Shown: positions 1 through 9,286, counted from the first letter of the stretch. The stretch: 64,000 nt of DNA from CAJXSN01 sp947492235 (GCF_042492175.1 NZ_CP170453.1:1240001-1304000); one strand, 5' to 3'. Notes: generated from the letters alone by a model not told the origin. A program made the numbers and translations.

Positions 1-175
1 CACCATTCTGGCCAGCCAGATCGGGACCGCCTATTACTTCCTGCACTTCCTCGTGATCCTGCCGCTCATCTCTTCTTTCGAGAAGCCGGAGCCGCTGCCC
101 TATTCGATTACCGAGGCCGTGTTGGGGTCCGACAAACAAGCAGTGCTGGGTGAAAACGCCCAGCCCGCCGTCTGA
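1..175 (+). CDS. petB: Cytochrome b, C-terminal end (partial)
   Basis: The frame is open from base 2 to the TGA at 173-175, giving the last 57 residues of a protein whose start is outside the window. The visible part has a hydrophobic helix (YYFLHFLVILPLISSFEKPE) followed by a short polar tail, as at the end of cytochrome b of the bc1 complex. Cytochrome b carries the quinol oxidation and reduction sites and two b hemes in the inner membrane. The identification rests mostly on context: cytochrome c1 begins 23 bases downstream, which is the usual petABC order in alphaproteobacteria. The fragment alone would be weak evidence. Confidence 0.85.
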   Translation, partial: TILASQIGTAYYFLHFLVILPLISSFEKPEPLPYSITEAVLGSDKQAVLGENAQPAV

Positions 176-198
176 GCGAATTAGGAAAGAGTTTTACT

Positions 199-1056
199 AT
201 GGTTCGCCTACTCGCAATCGGTGCAGGCCTGCTCTTCACCCTGGTGGTGATGGTCTCCTTCGTGGTTGACGCTTACAATGCCGCGACGACCGAAACGCCC
301 AAGACCGCTGAAAAGGTCTTCCATCTCGACGCCAAGGCACCCGAAGGCGGCTGGTCGTTCTCAGGGCCGCTGGGCAAATGGGACATCGCCCAGCTCCAGC
401 GTGGCTACAAGGTCTACAAGGAAGTGTGCTCGGCCTGCCACGGCATGAAGTTCATCGCTTTCCGTAATCTTGCAGAGCTCGGCTACACCGAGAATCAGGT
501 GCGCGCAGAGGCGGCCACGTGGCAGGTCCCCGGTGTCGATCCGGCGACCGGCGAGTCGATTATGCGTCCCGCAGAGCCGACCGACTACATTCCCTCGCCC
601 TATCCAAATGACGTTGCGGCGGCTGCGGCCAACAACAACGCCATTCCGCCTGATCTTTCGCTGATCACCAAGGCGCGCAAGAACGGGACAAATTACGTCT
701 ATTCGCTGCTGTCGGGCTATCAGGAAATCCCTGCTGAACTGACCGAGCAATTCCCCGAATTCTCGACGCCCTTCGGCCTCTATTACAACCCGTATTTCAA
801 GTACCTCAACATCGCGATGGCGCCGCCGCTGATGTCCGATGGGCAGGTGACCTATGATGACGGGACAGAGGCCACGGTTCCGCAAATGTCGGAAGACGTG
901 ACGGCATTCCTGACCTGGGGCGCCGAGCCGACAATGATCAAGCGCAAGCAGACCGGCTGGCCGGTGATGATCTTCCTCGTCTTCGCCACGATCCTTGCAT
1001 GGATGGCCAAGCAGCAGATCTGGTCGGCTGTGAAGCCGTCCAAGCGCAAGGACTGA
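199..1056 (+). CDS. petC: Cytochrome c1 of the bc1 complex
   Basis: A 285-residue protein that passes electrons from the Rieske centre to soluble or membrane cytochrome c. An N-terminal hydrophobic segment (about 4-23) acts as signal or anchor. The heme c site CSACH is at 77-81, and a methionine near 207 in the NIAMAPPL stretch is the likely sixth ligand. A C-terminal membrane helix (about 254-272) followed by a basic tail anchors it, as in known cytochromes c1. The start ATG follows a GGAAAG-type ribosome site. It sits 23 bases after cytochrome b and probably shares its transcript. Confidence 0.96.
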   Translation: MVRLLAIGAGLLFTLVVMVSFVVDAYNAATTETPKTAEKVFHLDAKAPEGGWSFSGPLGKWDIAQLQRGYKVYKEVCSACHGMKFIAFRNLAELGYTENQVRAEAATWQVPGVDPATGESIMRPAEPTDYIPSPYPNDVAAAAANNNAIPPDLSLITKARKNGTNYVYSLLSGYQEIPAELTEQFPEFSTPFGLYYNPYFKYLNIAMAPPLMSDGQVTYDDGTEATVPQMSEDVTAFLTWGAEPTMIKRKQTGWPVMIFLVFATILAWMAKQQIWSAVKPSKRKD

Positions 1057-1098
1057 TCTCTCGCTGCGGGTGATCCTGCTTTGCGAAAGCACCGGGCC

Positions 1099-1629
1099 AT
1101 GAGCCCGGACGAACTGCGCGCCATCATCCGCACGGTGCCGGACTTTCCCAAGCCCGGCATCCAGTTCCGAGATATCGGTACATTGCTGGCGCATCCCGAG
1201 GCCTTGGGTGCCGCCATCGAGCATCTGGCCGAGCGCTCGCACGGCGCACAGGCCATTGCCGGCATGGAAGCGCGCGGATTTATCTTCGGCGCGGCCGTGG
1301 CGATCCGGCTGGGTGTGGGCTTCATCCCGATCCGCAAGCCCGGCAAATTGCCGGTCGAAACGATCGGCGTGGACTACGATCTCGAATACGGCACCGACCG
1401 GCTCGAGCTGGACCCGTCGACCATGACGCACGGCGCGCGCGTCGCGATTGTCGACGATCTGATTGCCACCGGCGGCACTGCCTGCGCCGCTGCGCAATTG
1501 CTGCGTCAGGCGGGGGCGGAGATTGACCGGGCGGTCTTTGTGATCGACCTGCCGGATCTGGGCGGGGCGGCAAAACTGCGCTCCAGCGGCGTCGAAGTCG
1601 AAGCGCTCATCGCATTCGACGGGGAATGA
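1099..1629 (+). CDS. apt: Adenine phosphoribosyltransferase
   Basis: A cytosolic purine-salvage enzyme making AMP from adenine and PRPP. The 176-residue protein opens with the family pattern DFPKPGIQFRDI, and the PRPP-binding loop VAIVDDLIATGGT lies near 114-127. The frame is also open from a TTG at 1081. I prefer the ATG at 1099 because its MSPDELRAIIR opening matches the usual start of APRT proteins, although no strong ribosome site precedes either codon. It follows cytochrome c1 by 42 bases and may be read through from the pet operon. Confidence 0.95.
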   Translation: MSPDELRAIIRTVPDFPKPGIQFRDIGTLLAHPEALGAAIEHLAERSHGAQAIAGMEARGFIFGAAVAIRLGVGFIPIRKPGKLPVETIGVDYDLEYGTDRLELDPSTMTHGARVAIVDDLIATGGTACAAAQLLRQAGAEIDRAVFVIDLPDLGGAAKLRSSGVEVEALIAFDGE

Positions 1630-1748
1630 CGGGTGTACGGCGCAGCGGGCTAAGCCGCTGAAAACCTTGGAGGGGATGGCGCCCGCCCCCGATACGCTGT
1701 AGGCTCTGCCGCTGCGGCGTGTCTGATGCACCGTTTTGAGGAACTCTG

Positions 1749-3644
1749 ATGGAATCGCAAGCGCTCGTCATTGCAACAGTCGGTGTTCTGGGAATCGGCG
1801 CCCAATGGGTTGCGTGGCGCACGGGCTGGCCCGCAATTGTCCTGATGCTGCTGGCTGGCTTTCTGGCCGGGCCGGTCTTCGGCATTTTCGACCCTGAAGA
1901 AACCTTCGGCGATTTGCTGGAGCCGATGATAGGCCTCGGCGTGGCCCTTATCCTGTTCGAAGGGGGCCTGAGCCTCGACCTGCGCGAATTGCGCCATTCG
2001 GGCGATGGCGTCTGGCGACTGGTGGTGTTCGGTGTCCCGCTCGGCTGGCTGTTCGGAGCACTCGCCGCCTATTATGTGGCCGGTCTTGTCTGGCCGGTTG
2101 CGATCCTGTTCGCCGGAATTCTGGTGGTGACAGGGCCGACCGTGGTGATCCCGATGCTGCGGCAGTCCAGCGTGCAGACCCGCCCGGCCTCGACGCTGAA
2201 ATGGGAAGCCATCGTCAACGATCCCTTCGGCGCGCTGGCCGCGGTCATCGCCTACGAATATTTCCGCATCGCCGCCGAGACACCCGGAGCCTCGGTTTTC
2301 GAAGTCGTGCCCCCGCTCATTTTCGCGGCAATTATCGCCGGACTGCTGGGCTTTGCGGCCGCCGCCGCCATTGCCTGGGCTTTCCCGCGCGGCGCGGTGC
2401 CGGAATATCTCAAAGTGCCGGTGCTGTTCACCACGGTGATCGGTGTCTTCGTCATTTCCAACAAGATCGAGCACGAGGCCGGGCTGGTCGCCGTCACCGT
2501 GATGGGCATTGCGCTGGCCAATATGAATGTCTCCAGCCTGCGCAGCATCCACCCGTTCAAAGAAAATATCGCCGTCATTCTGGTATCCGGCATCTTTATC
2601 CTGCTGTCGGCCGGGCTCGATTTCGAGGAATTGCGTGATTTCGAGTGGCGCTTCGGCCTGTTCCTTCTCGCGCTCCTGTTTCTCGTGCGTCCGGCCACGG
2701 TGTTGCTCAGCTTGCTTGGAAGCTCGGTGCCCTGGAACGAGCGCCTGTTCCTCGCATGGATTGCCCCGCGCGGCATTGTGCTGGTCGCCATTTGCGGCCT
2801 GTTCGCGTTGCGCCTGAACGAGCTGGGCTATGGCGATGGCTCGATCCTCGTGGGTCTGAGCTTCGCGGTGGTCGTCACTACGATCATCGCGCATGGATTC
2901 ACGGTCGACTTCGTGGCCAAGCTGCTCAAGGTGAAGGGCGATACACGGCCCGGCCTTCTGATTGCCGGCAGCACGCCGTGGACCATTGCCCTCGCCAAGC
3001 AGATGCTGGAGCTGAAGACACCGGTCATGATCGTCGATTCGAGCTGGCAGCGCCTCGCCGCCGCCCGCCGTGCCGGTCTGCCCTATTACCACGGGGAAAT
3101 CCTGAACGAAGCGACCGAGCATAATCTCGATCTGGGGCCCTATCAGGTGCTCGTCGCGGCAACCGATAACGAGGCCTATAACGCGCTGGTATGCAACGAA
3201 TTCGCGCACGAAGTCGGTCGCGATTCGGTTTACCAGCTGGGCGATTCGGATGACGAGGACCACCGCGCCTTGCCGGAAAGCTTGCGGGGCCGGTCGCTGT
3301 TCGAAAGCGGATTCGGCGTAGGGGACGTGCAGGAACGCCAGCAGCAAGGCTGGGTGTTCCGCCGCACAAAGCTGTCCGACCAGTTCGATTTCGAGGACGC
3401 GCAGGAGAAACTGCCCGATTCGACCCATATGCTGCTCTTGCTGCGCGAGAGCGGGCGGATGCGCTTCTTTACCCACGCTGCCCGCCCCGAACCGCGTGCG
3501 GGTGATGTCATCGTCTCGTACAGTCCGCCGCAGCCGAAAACCGCGGATGAGATGACCGCCAAGCGCGAGGCGCGCAAGGACAGCAAGAAACCGAAAGATA
3601 AGCCGAAGGATGGGGGCAGCGGCGCGCGTCCCAAACCGGCATGA
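1749..3644 (+). CDS. Sodium/proton antiporter (CPA1-type) with TrkA-N domain
   Basis: A 631-residue inner-membrane protein. About twelve hydrophobic segments fill residues 1-390, including the TGPT and EAIVNDPFGA stretches typical of cation/proton antiporters of the CPA1 group. From about 397 to 500 follows a Rossmann-like TrkA-N domain (GLLIAGSTPWTIALAKQ), expected to bind a nucleotide and gate transport. The last 30 residues are rich in lysine. The ATG follows a GAGGAAC ribosome site. The stop overlaps the start of the next gene (ATGA), so the two are probably translated together. Which ion is exported cannot be read from the sequence. Confidence 0.9.
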   Translation: MESQALVIATVGVLGIGAQWVAWRTGWPAIVLMLLAGFLAGPVFGIFDPEETFGDLLEPMIGLGVALILFEGGLSLDLRELRHSGDGVWRLVVFGVPLGWLFGALAAYYVAGLVWPVAILFAGILVVTGPTVVIPMLRQSSVQTRPASTLKWEAIVNDPFGALAAVIAYEYFRIAAETPGASVFEVVPPLIFAAIIAGLLGFAAAAAIAWAFPRGAVPEYLKVPVLFTTVIGVFVISNKIEHEAGLVAVTVMGIALANMNVSSLRSIHPFKENIAVILVSGIFILLSAGLDFEELRDFEWRFGLFLLALLFLVRPATVLLSLLGSSVPWNERLFLAWIAPRGIVLVAICGLFALRLNELGYGDGSILVGLSFAVVVTTIIAHGFTVDFVAKLLKVKGDTRPGLLIAGSTPWTIALAKQMLELKTPVMIVDSSWQRLAAARRAGLPYYHGEILNEATEHNLDLGPYQVLVAATDNEAYNALVCNEFAHEVGRDSVYQLGDSDDEDHRALPESLRGRSLFESGFGVGDVQERQQQGWVFRRTKLSDQFDFEDAQEKLPDSTHMLLLLRESGRMRFFTHAARPEPRAGDVIVSYSPPQPKTADEMTAKREARKDSKKPKDKPKDGGSGARPKPA

Positions 3645-4285
3645 CAATGAGGATGAGCATGACACTCCGCACGCTTCTCGTGGCCACGGCGAGCCTGGCG
3701 CTCGCTGCCTGCGCGGATGCCGATCCGGCTCCGGAGCCCACGGCTGATATCGAAGAGGCCCCGAGCGCCAATACCGGAGAGCAAGCCTCCATCATTCGAC
3801 CGGATATCGAGATTGCGCGAACGCTGGAGCTGGAACCGCTTACGCTCACTCTTGGATTTGGCGATAGCGGCACGGAATTGACCGGCGAAGCGGTCAACGC
3901 GCTCTCGGAGTTGCTGGAAAGCCCGCAAATTGCGCAGTTCGATGGCTTGATTACCTTGCGCGGCCACAGCGATGCGGGGGGCAATGATGCGCTCAATCTG
4001 CGCATGTCTCAGGAGCGCGCTGATGCTGTGGCGCAGTGGCTGGTGGACAATGGCGTGGCCGAGAGCCGCATCACCACCGTCGCCTTTGGCGAGCAAAATC
4101 CGCTGGAGCCGAACGCCCTGCCCGATGGCACACCGAACGAGCCCGGGCGCGCGGCCAATCGACGGGTCGATATCCATGTTGCGGTGCCCGAAGGGGCGAC
4201 TATTCCCGCGCCAGCCGAACCCGAAGCACCAACCACCGAACCGGGCGCGACAGGCAGTCTGCTCAGGGACCCTGTTGGCAGCTAG
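3641..4285 (+). CDS. OmpA-family lipoprotein
   Basis: A 214-residue protein with a lipoprotein signal ending LALAAC (lipidated Cys24), then a short Pro/Ala/Glu-rich linker and an OmpA-like peptidoglycan-binding domain (about 60-185). Family landmarks are LRGHSDAGG, the RADAVAQWLVDNGV helix, and ANRRVDI. The tail is again Pro-rich. It is probably an outer-membrane lipoprotein that holds the cell wall. Two later ATGs (3653 and 3659) would also give a good signal peptide. I keep 3641 because of the ATGA overlap with the antiporter gene. Confidence 0.85.
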   Translation: MTMRMSMTLRTLLVATASLALAACADADPAPEPTADIEEAPSANTGEQASIIRPDIEIARTLELEPLTLTLGFGDSGTELTGEAVNALSELLESPQIAQFDGLITLRGHSDAGGNDALNLRMSQERADAVAQWLVDNGVAESRITTVAFGEQNPLEPNALPDGTPNEPGRAANRRVDIHVAVPEGATIPAPAEPEAPTTEPGATGSLLRDPVGS

Positions 4286-4355
4286 AACCGGCGATGGTGC
4301 GTCGAAATGGTTGACCAACCGCCCCTGCCGGTGGCATCGGCGTTTCTCTCGGATC

Positions 4356-4429
4356 GCGGGTATAGCATAGTGGTAATGCTCTAGCCTTCCAAGCTAGCTA
4401 GAGGGGTTCGATTCCCCTTACCCGCTCCA
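4356..4429 (+). tRNA. tRNA-Gly (anticodon TCC)
   Basis: A full cloverleaf can be drawn. The acceptor stem GCGGGTA pairs with TACCCGC. The anticodon stem CTAGC/GCTAG encloses the loop CTTCCAA with anticodon TCC at 4388-4390. The T arm reads GGGGTTCGATTCCCC, and CCA is encoded at 4427-4429. No integrase or attachment-site duplication was seen beside it. Confidence 0.97.
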
Positions 4430-4677
4430 GAGACCGCACCCGGCAAGGACCAGGTCAAAGGCCGAATGCCCCCAGACAAGCTGATGACACCCGGCCCCTG
4501 CGACCCTTAGGTGCGGCCCTCGCGCCGGCCCATGGGGACGGCCTCGGGACGCGCCCCATAGGGCTGCTCTTGCGAGCAATGATTGTTTATCACACTTTCC
4601 GAATGTTACGCGTCACCTAGGTAGGGGACAGGCAGATAAGCCCTTGGTCAGGCTCGATTAATCCATGCCTTCTAGGT

Positions 4678-5532
4678 TCATCCAACAGCAAGATTATCGA
4701 TCAATCTTGTGCTCCCGATCCGGGCCGCCACAAGCAGCCTTGCGGGTTCCTCACCCAGCTTTTCCAGCACCTGCAGCGAACCTGCATCCGCAAGATTGGC
4801 ATAGTCGACACTATCGAAGCCGGAGGTCAGCAAGACCTCGCGCAGGGTCGCCATCGCTGTGTCGGCGGGCGCGCCCATTTCCATCTCGGCCTTGGCCAGC
4901 TGCATGGCATTGGGAAGTGCAGCGGCGGCCGCGCGCTGCGGCGGGGTCAGATACCGGTTGCGGCTCGACATGGCGAGACCGTCGGGCTCACGCACAGTCG
5001 GCACGCCGATAATGTCGGTGACATGCGGGCGGGTAAGATCGAGATCGCGCGCCATCGCGCGGATGACTGCCAATTGCTGCCAGTCTTTCTCCCCGAACAG
5101 CGCCACATGCGGCAGCACCTGATGGAATAGCTTGCAGACGACAGTGGCGACTCCGTCGAAATGGCCCGGGCGGTTTGCACCGCAAAAGCCTGCGCTCACG
5201 CCCTCCACCGCGATGGAACTGGCAAAGCCCATTGGATACATCTCCCCGACAGTCGGGGCCCACAAGAGCGAAACGCCCTCTGCCTCCAGCATGGCGCTGT
5301 CCTCTGCCAGCTGCCGCGGATAGGCGTCCAGATCCTCGTTCGGGCCAAACTGGGTGGGGTTCACGAAAATCGAAACGGCAACGTGATCTGCGTGCTTTGC
5401 CGCCTCGCGCACCAGCGTCAAATGCCCCTCATGCAGAGCGCCCATCGTGGGCACCAGAGCCAGGCGCGCGCCGCCATCGGTCAGCGCGGCAACCTCTGTT
5501 CTCAACATGTCCAGTCGTTCGAATGTTTGCAC
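4678..5532 (-). CDS. panC: Pantothenate synthetase
   Basis: Joins pantoate and beta-alanine with ATP to make pantothenate, the precursor of coenzyme A. The 284-residue protein has the nucleotidyltransferase motif PTMGALHEGH near the start, then VNPTQFGPNEDLDAYPR and the FGEKDWQQL segment. The length fits the family. The frame stays open far upstream, but the family begins a few residues before the VQTFERL stretch. I therefore choose the GTG at 5532, preceded by GAAGGG nine bases upstream. It is transcribed divergently from mipZ, with 92 bases between the two starts. Confidence 0.94.
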   Translation of the reverse strand: MQTFERLDMLRTEVAALTDGGARLALVPTMGALHEGHLTLVREAAKHADHVAVSIFVNPTQFGPNEDLDAYPRQLAEDSAMLEAEGVSLLWAPTVGEMYPMGFASSIAVEGVSAGFCGANRPGHFDGVATVVCKLFHQVLPHVALFGEKDWQQLAVIRAMARDLDLTRPHVTDIIGVPTVREPDGLAMSSRNRYLTPPQRAAAAALPNAMQLAKAEMEMGAPADTAMATLREVLLTSGFDSVDYANLADAGSLQVLEKLGEEPARLLVAARIGSTRLIDNLAVG

Positions 5533-5624
5533 GGATTCCAGCCCTTCGATATGCCAAGCCCTGTAATAGCGCTGGCCCGCGCCCGATACCACCGCGAGCC
5601 ATACAATCCGAAGGACCCGTCCGC

Positions 5625-6437
5625 GTGACCCGAAACCGCCCCCACCGCATTGTTTTCGCAAATGAAAAGGGCGGCACCGGGAAATCGACGACAGCGGTGC
5701 ATGTTGCGGTCGCGCTGGCCTATGGCGGGGCCAAGGTTGCGGCAATCGACCTCGATCCCCGTCAGCGCACGATGGACCGCTATCTCGAAAACCGCGCCGA
5801 AACCGCCGCGCGCCGCAAGATCGAGTTACCAACGGCCACCAGCGCGGTGTTTGATGGCGATGATGTGAACGCGCTTGAAGACCTCGTTTCCAGCCATGCC
5901 GCAGAGGCCGATTTTGTGCTGTTCGATACGCCGGGCCGTGACGATCCGATGGCGCGCCATGCCGCCACGCAAGCCGATACGCTGGTCACTCCGCTGAATG
6001 ACAGTTTTGTCGATTTCGATCTGATTGGACAGGTGGATGCGGAGACGTTCAAGGTCCGCCGCCTCAGCTTCTATGCCGAACTGATCTGGGAAGCACGGAT
6101 GAAACGCAGCCGCGCGACCATTGACGAGCAGCGCGGCGAAATGGACTGGGTCGTGGTGCGCAACCGCACCGGCCATGTCGAGGCGCGCAATATGGCGCGG
6201 ATCGAGCGAGCACTGACCGAGCTCAGCAAGCGAGTCGGATTTCGTATCACTGCCGGCCTCAGCGAACGGGTGATTTACCGCGAATTGTTCCCCAGCGGGC
6301 TTACGCTGCTCGACAAAGGACATCTGGGCGATTTGGGCACCAGCCATCTGGTTGCGCGTCAGGAACTCAGGCAATTGCTCAAGGGTCTGAACCTTCCGAC
6401 CATTCCTAATATGGCGCGACAGCTCGAACCCGCCTAA
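5625..6437 (+). CDS. mipZ: MipZ, division-plane positioning ATPase
   Basis: A 270-residue ParA/MinD-superfamily ATPase. The deviant Walker A motif NEKGGTGKSTT is near residues 13-23, followed by AAIDLDPRQRTMDRYLENR and the Walker-B-like FVLFDTPG. This closely follows the MipZ pattern of alphaproteobacteria, where the protein forms a gradient from ParB at the poles and blocks FtsZ assembly away from mid-cell. The GTG at 5625 has AAGGACC eight bases upstream. The longer open frame back to 5175 is only the antisense of panC. A J-domain gene follows after 11 bases. Confidence 0.92.
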   Translation: MTRNRPHRIVFANEKGGTGKSTTAVHVAVALAYGGAKVAAIDLDPRQRTMDRYLENRAETAARRKIELPTATSAVFDGDDVNALEDLVSSHAAEADFVLFDTPGRDDPMARHAATQADTLVTPLNDSFVDFDLIGQVDAETFKVRRLSFYAELIWEARMKRSRATIDEQRGEMDWVVVRNRTGHVEARNMARIERALTELSKRVGFRITAGLSERVIYRELFPSGLTLLDKGHLGDLGTSHLVARQELRQLLKGLNLPTIPNMARQLEPA

Positions 6438-6448
6438 GGTCACCGCCA

Positions 6449-6745
6449 ATGATGCGGTTTCTGATCATTGTCGCTGTGTTGTCACTCGCCTGCCGGGTCG
6501 TCTTCGGACGCTGGCCGTGGCAATATTTGCGGGCCCGCTCGACCCGGGCGCAGGCGGTGTTCAATGCCCGCAAACTTCTCTCTGTGCCCGCAAATGCCAA
6601 CAAAGCTGAAATATTGGCCGCGCATAAGCGGCTGGTCGCCATGGTCCATCCGGATCGCGGCGGCACCAACGCACAGGTCCACGAGGCTTCGGCTGCGCGC
6701 GACCTTCTCCTCGATGAACTCCCAGATGAAGGCCCGACCCAATGA
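6449..6745 (+). CDS. Membrane-anchored J-domain protein
   Basis: A 98-residue protein with one N-terminal hydrophobic segment (about 3-19) and a compact J domain carrying HPD at residues 67-69 in VHPDRGG. The plan, one membrane helix plus a C-terminal J domain without a zinc or substrate domain, is that of Pam18/TIM14-like and DjlC-like co-chaperones, which stimulate DnaK at the membrane. Its client is unknown. Its stop overlaps the next start by four bases (ATGA). Confidence 0.85.
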   Translation: MMRFLIIVAVLSLACRVVFGRWPWQYLRARSTRAQAVFNARKLLSVPANANKAEILAAHKRLVAMVHPDRGGTNAQVHEASAARDLLLDELPDEGPTQ

Positions 6746-8145
6746 GCCATACGTTCAATCCGACCATCCTGCGCGAATACGACATTCGCGGCATCATCGG
6801 CGAAACGCTGGAAGCCGAGGATGCCCGCGCCATCGGGCGCAGTTTCGGCACGATGATGGTGCGCGCCGGCGGCAAGACCGTGGCGGTCGGCTATGACGGG
6901 CGGGTCAGCTCGCCCATTCTGGAGAGCGCGTTGGTCGAAGGCCTGACTGCCAGCGGCTGCAACGTAGTGACTATCGGCATGGGTCCCACCCCGATGCTGT
7001 ATTATGCCGAAGCTTCACGCGAAGAGGTGGATGGCGGCATTGAAATAACCGGCAGCCACAATCCCGCCAATTACAACGGCTTCAAAATGGTGTTTCAGGG
7101 CCGACCGTTTTTCGGGCAGGACATCCAGGACCTCGGCGCCATGGCCGCTGCCGGAGACTGGCTCGACGGAGCTGGCGAAGTCACTGATCTGCCCATTCTC
7201 GACGACTATATAGACCGGCTTATGGGGGCACTGGACGGGATCGACCATGACAGTCTGGCCGGGCTGCGCATCGGCTGGGATGCCGGAAACGGCGCCGCCG
7301 GTCCCGCGCTTGAGAAGCTCGTTGCGAAGCTCCCTGGTGAACATCATGTCCTGTTCGCTGAAGTTGATGGCAATTTCCCCAATCATCATCCCGATCCCAC
7401 TGTTGAGGCCAATCTGGCCGACCTGCGCACTCTGGTCGCCGACAAGAAGCTCGACTTCGGTGTGGCTTTCGACGGCGATGGCGACCGGATCGGCGCAATC
7501 GACGGCGAGGGCCGCGTGGTCTGGGGTGACCAGCTACTGATGATCTACGCCGAGGATCTATTGGGGAGACTACCTAACGCCACGATTATCGCGGATGTGA
7601 AGGCGAGCCGCGCGCTGTTCGATCATGTCGCGGAGCATGGCGGGACGCCGGTGATGTGGAAGACCGGTCACAGCCTTATTAAGTCCAAAATGAAGGAAAC
7701 AGGCGCTCCGCTGGCCGGCGAAATGAGCGGCCATGTGTTCTTTGCCGACACCTATTACGGCTATGATGATGCTCTGTATGCCGGGCTGCGCCTGATGGCG
7801 GCCTCGGCCAATCTGGGCAAATCGGTCACGCAGTTGCGCGGCGCGATGAAGCCGATGATCAACACGCCGGAAATGCGGTTCCAGGTCGACGAGTCGCGCA
7901 AATTCGCCGCGATCGACGAAGTGAAGGCGCGTCTTGCCGACAGCCCCGCAGATGTCGACAGCACCGACGGTGTGCGCGTGACCACCGATGACGGCTGGTG
8001 GCTGCTGCGGGCCTCGAATACGCAGGATGTGCTGGTCGCCCGGGCAGAAAGCGATGATGAAGCCGGTCTGGAACGCCTGATGGCCCAGATCGACGAGCAG
8101 CTGGGCCTGAGCGGTCTGGAGCGCGGCGAACAGGCGGGGCATTGA
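6742..8145 (+). CDS. Phosphomannomutase/phosphoglucomutase
   Basis: A 467-residue cytosolic alpha-D-phosphohexomutase that interconverts 1- and 6-phosphates of mannose or glucose, supplying sugar nucleotides for surface polysaccharides. Features in order: the N-terminal REYDIRG signature, the phosphoserine loop TGSHNP with Ser105, the metal site FDGDGDR, the sugar-binding GEMSGH loop, and the C-terminal phosphate-binding RASNTQ. This combination is typical of bifunctional AlgC/ManB-type enzymes. The substrate preference cannot be fixed from sequence. The start overlaps the J-domain gene. Confidence 0.94.
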   Translation: MSHTFNPTILREYDIRGIIGETLEAEDARAIGRSFGTMMVRAGGKTVAVGYDGRVSSPILESALVEGLTASGCNVVTIGMGPTPMLYYAEASREEVDGGIEITGSHNPANYNGFKMVFQGRPFFGQDIQDLGAMAAAGDWLDGAGEVTDLPILDDYIDRLMGALDGIDHDSLAGLRIGWDAGNGAAGPALEKLVAKLPGEHHVLFAEVDGNFPNHHPDPTVEANLADLRTLVADKKLDFGVAFDGDGDRIGAIDGEGRVVWGDQLLMIYAEDLLGRLPNATIIADVKASRALFDHVAEHGGTPVMWKTGHSLIKSKMKETGAPLAGEMSGHVFFADTYYGYDDALYAGLRLMAASANLGKSVTQLRGAMKPMINTPEMRFQVDESRKFAAIDEVKARLADSPADVDSTDGVRVTTDDGWWLLRASNTQDVLVARAESDDEAGLERLMAQIDEQLGLSGLERGEQAGH

Positions 8146-8161
8146 AACCGGTCGTCGCCGG

Positions 8162-9286
8162 ATGAGCCCCGATCCATGGAAAATACTGGGCATCGGGCCG
8201 ACCAGCGATGCCTACGCTATCCATGACGCGTATCGCCGCAAACTCGCCAAGCTAAAGCTGGACACGCCGGCGGAACGGTATTCGCAGCTCATGCATGCGC
8301 GGACCGATGCGCTGAAGCAGGCGCAGAACGCACAGACGGGGGTAAGCGATCGGACGGAGGCAACGGAAACGGCCGCGGTTTCCGAGACCAACCGAACCGA
8401 TCAGTCGGAAAGGGCCTTCCCCGCCTCGCCACGCGTCGTTCTGGTTGGCAGCGAGGATCAAAAGCCTCCGAAGGACGCTTCCGGCCCGGCATCGCGGGAA
8501 CATCCGCCAGCCTTTGCCACACAGCCATTTTTCGACAAGCTGGATCGCTTTCGCCTTTATGCCGCAGGCGTCGGCCTCCTCTTGGTTGGCATCTTCATGC
8601 TGACCGAAGTGGTCGACGACTTTCGAGAGGGATGGAACGACGCCGGGGCCTATTACGACGAATACGAGCCGCTTCCCGATGGCCCTGCCAGAGACCGCGC
8701 CGACGCGGCAGCGGTTCAGCTGTTCGGTACCGACGTGACATGGCGGCAGGTGGAGGAAGCTGACCCGTGGATGGCAGGTGCGCTGGTTCGGCGCGTGGCA
8801 TGGGATGAAGAGAATGACCTCGCGACCAGTGTCGCAGAGGCCCGGTCAAGCCTGCGCCTTGCCATGCTCTTCTCGCGTCTGGACTTGCCCCGCTCTGACG
8901 TCGTGGCGGTCAATCGGCTTTACCTTGGCTGGCTGAAGACGGCTCTGACCCAGGAAGACGGTGCGTGCCGCGAAGTGACGGGACGAGCCTTTTTCGATGG
9001 TATCCCCCGAATGGGCGAGGAGGCTTTGAGCAAGGAGCGTCAGCTTGTCTGGCGCTTGATTCGCGATGAATCCCTGCACTACACCGAAGGGGAAATCGTC
9101 CCTCTTCGCTTTCCGCAGGATATTTTGGAGGCAGCGTCCGAAAACTCGGGGGTGGGTGTCCCGGCGCTCCGGCGCAGTATGTCAGAAATAACCGAGCCCG
9201 GAAATTGCGCCGCCACGATTGCCATTCTTGAGGCGACGCTGGATCAGGGTGAAGATGCGCCGATCGACTTGCTTCGGGGCATATAG
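8162..9286 (+). CDS. Membrane protein with degenerate J-like N-terminus
   Basis: I do not recognise this 374-residue protein. Residues 1-55 (DPWKILGIGPTSDAYAIHDA, then RRKLAKLKLD) read like helices I-III of a J domain but lack the HPD tripeptide, so DnaK stimulation is unlikely. A polar Ser/Thr/Glu-rich linker follows, then one strong membrane helix (LYAAGVGLLLVGIFMLTEVV, about 137-158). A roughly 210-residue acidic domain at the end is presumably on the far side of the membrane. It lies 16 bases after the mutase gene and is probably in the same operon as the genuine J-domain protein. Confidence 0.7.
   Translation: MSPDPWKILGIGPTSDAYAIHDAYRRKLAKLKLDTPAERYSQLMHARTDALKQAQNAQTGVSDRTEATETAAVSETNRTDQSERAFPASPRVVLVGSEDQKPPKDASGPASREHPPAFATQPFFDKLDRFRLYAAGVGLLLVGIFMLTEVVDDFREGWNDAGAYYDEYEPLPDGPARDRADAAAVQLFGTDVTWRQVEEADPWMAGALVRRVAWDEENDLATSVAEARSSLRLAMLFSRLDLPRSDVVAVNRLYLGWLKTALTQEDGACREVTGRAFFDGIPRMGEEALSKERQLVWRLIRDESLHYTEGEIVPLRFPQDILEAASENSGVGVPALRRSMSEITEPGNCAATIAILEATLDQGEDAPIDLLRGI

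Noticed and set aside
361..1731. Open frame of 456 codons on the minus strand, opposite petC and apt
   Set aside because: Antisense shadow of two well-identified genes, with no ribosome site and no recognisable domain.
1650..3665. Open frame of 671 codons on the minus strand, opposite the antiporter
   Set aside because: It is the antisense of a clear membrane protein gene, is rich in His/Gln/Arg as usual for antisense of high-GC genes, and has no family motif.
4356..4677. tRNA-Gly as an integration site
   Set aside because: No integrase and no repeat of the tRNA 3' end was seen within the window.
5175..5624. Extension of mipZ by 150 codons
   Set aside because: The extra part is antisense to panC and unlike any MipZ N-terminus. 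The GTG at 5625 has a good ribosome site.
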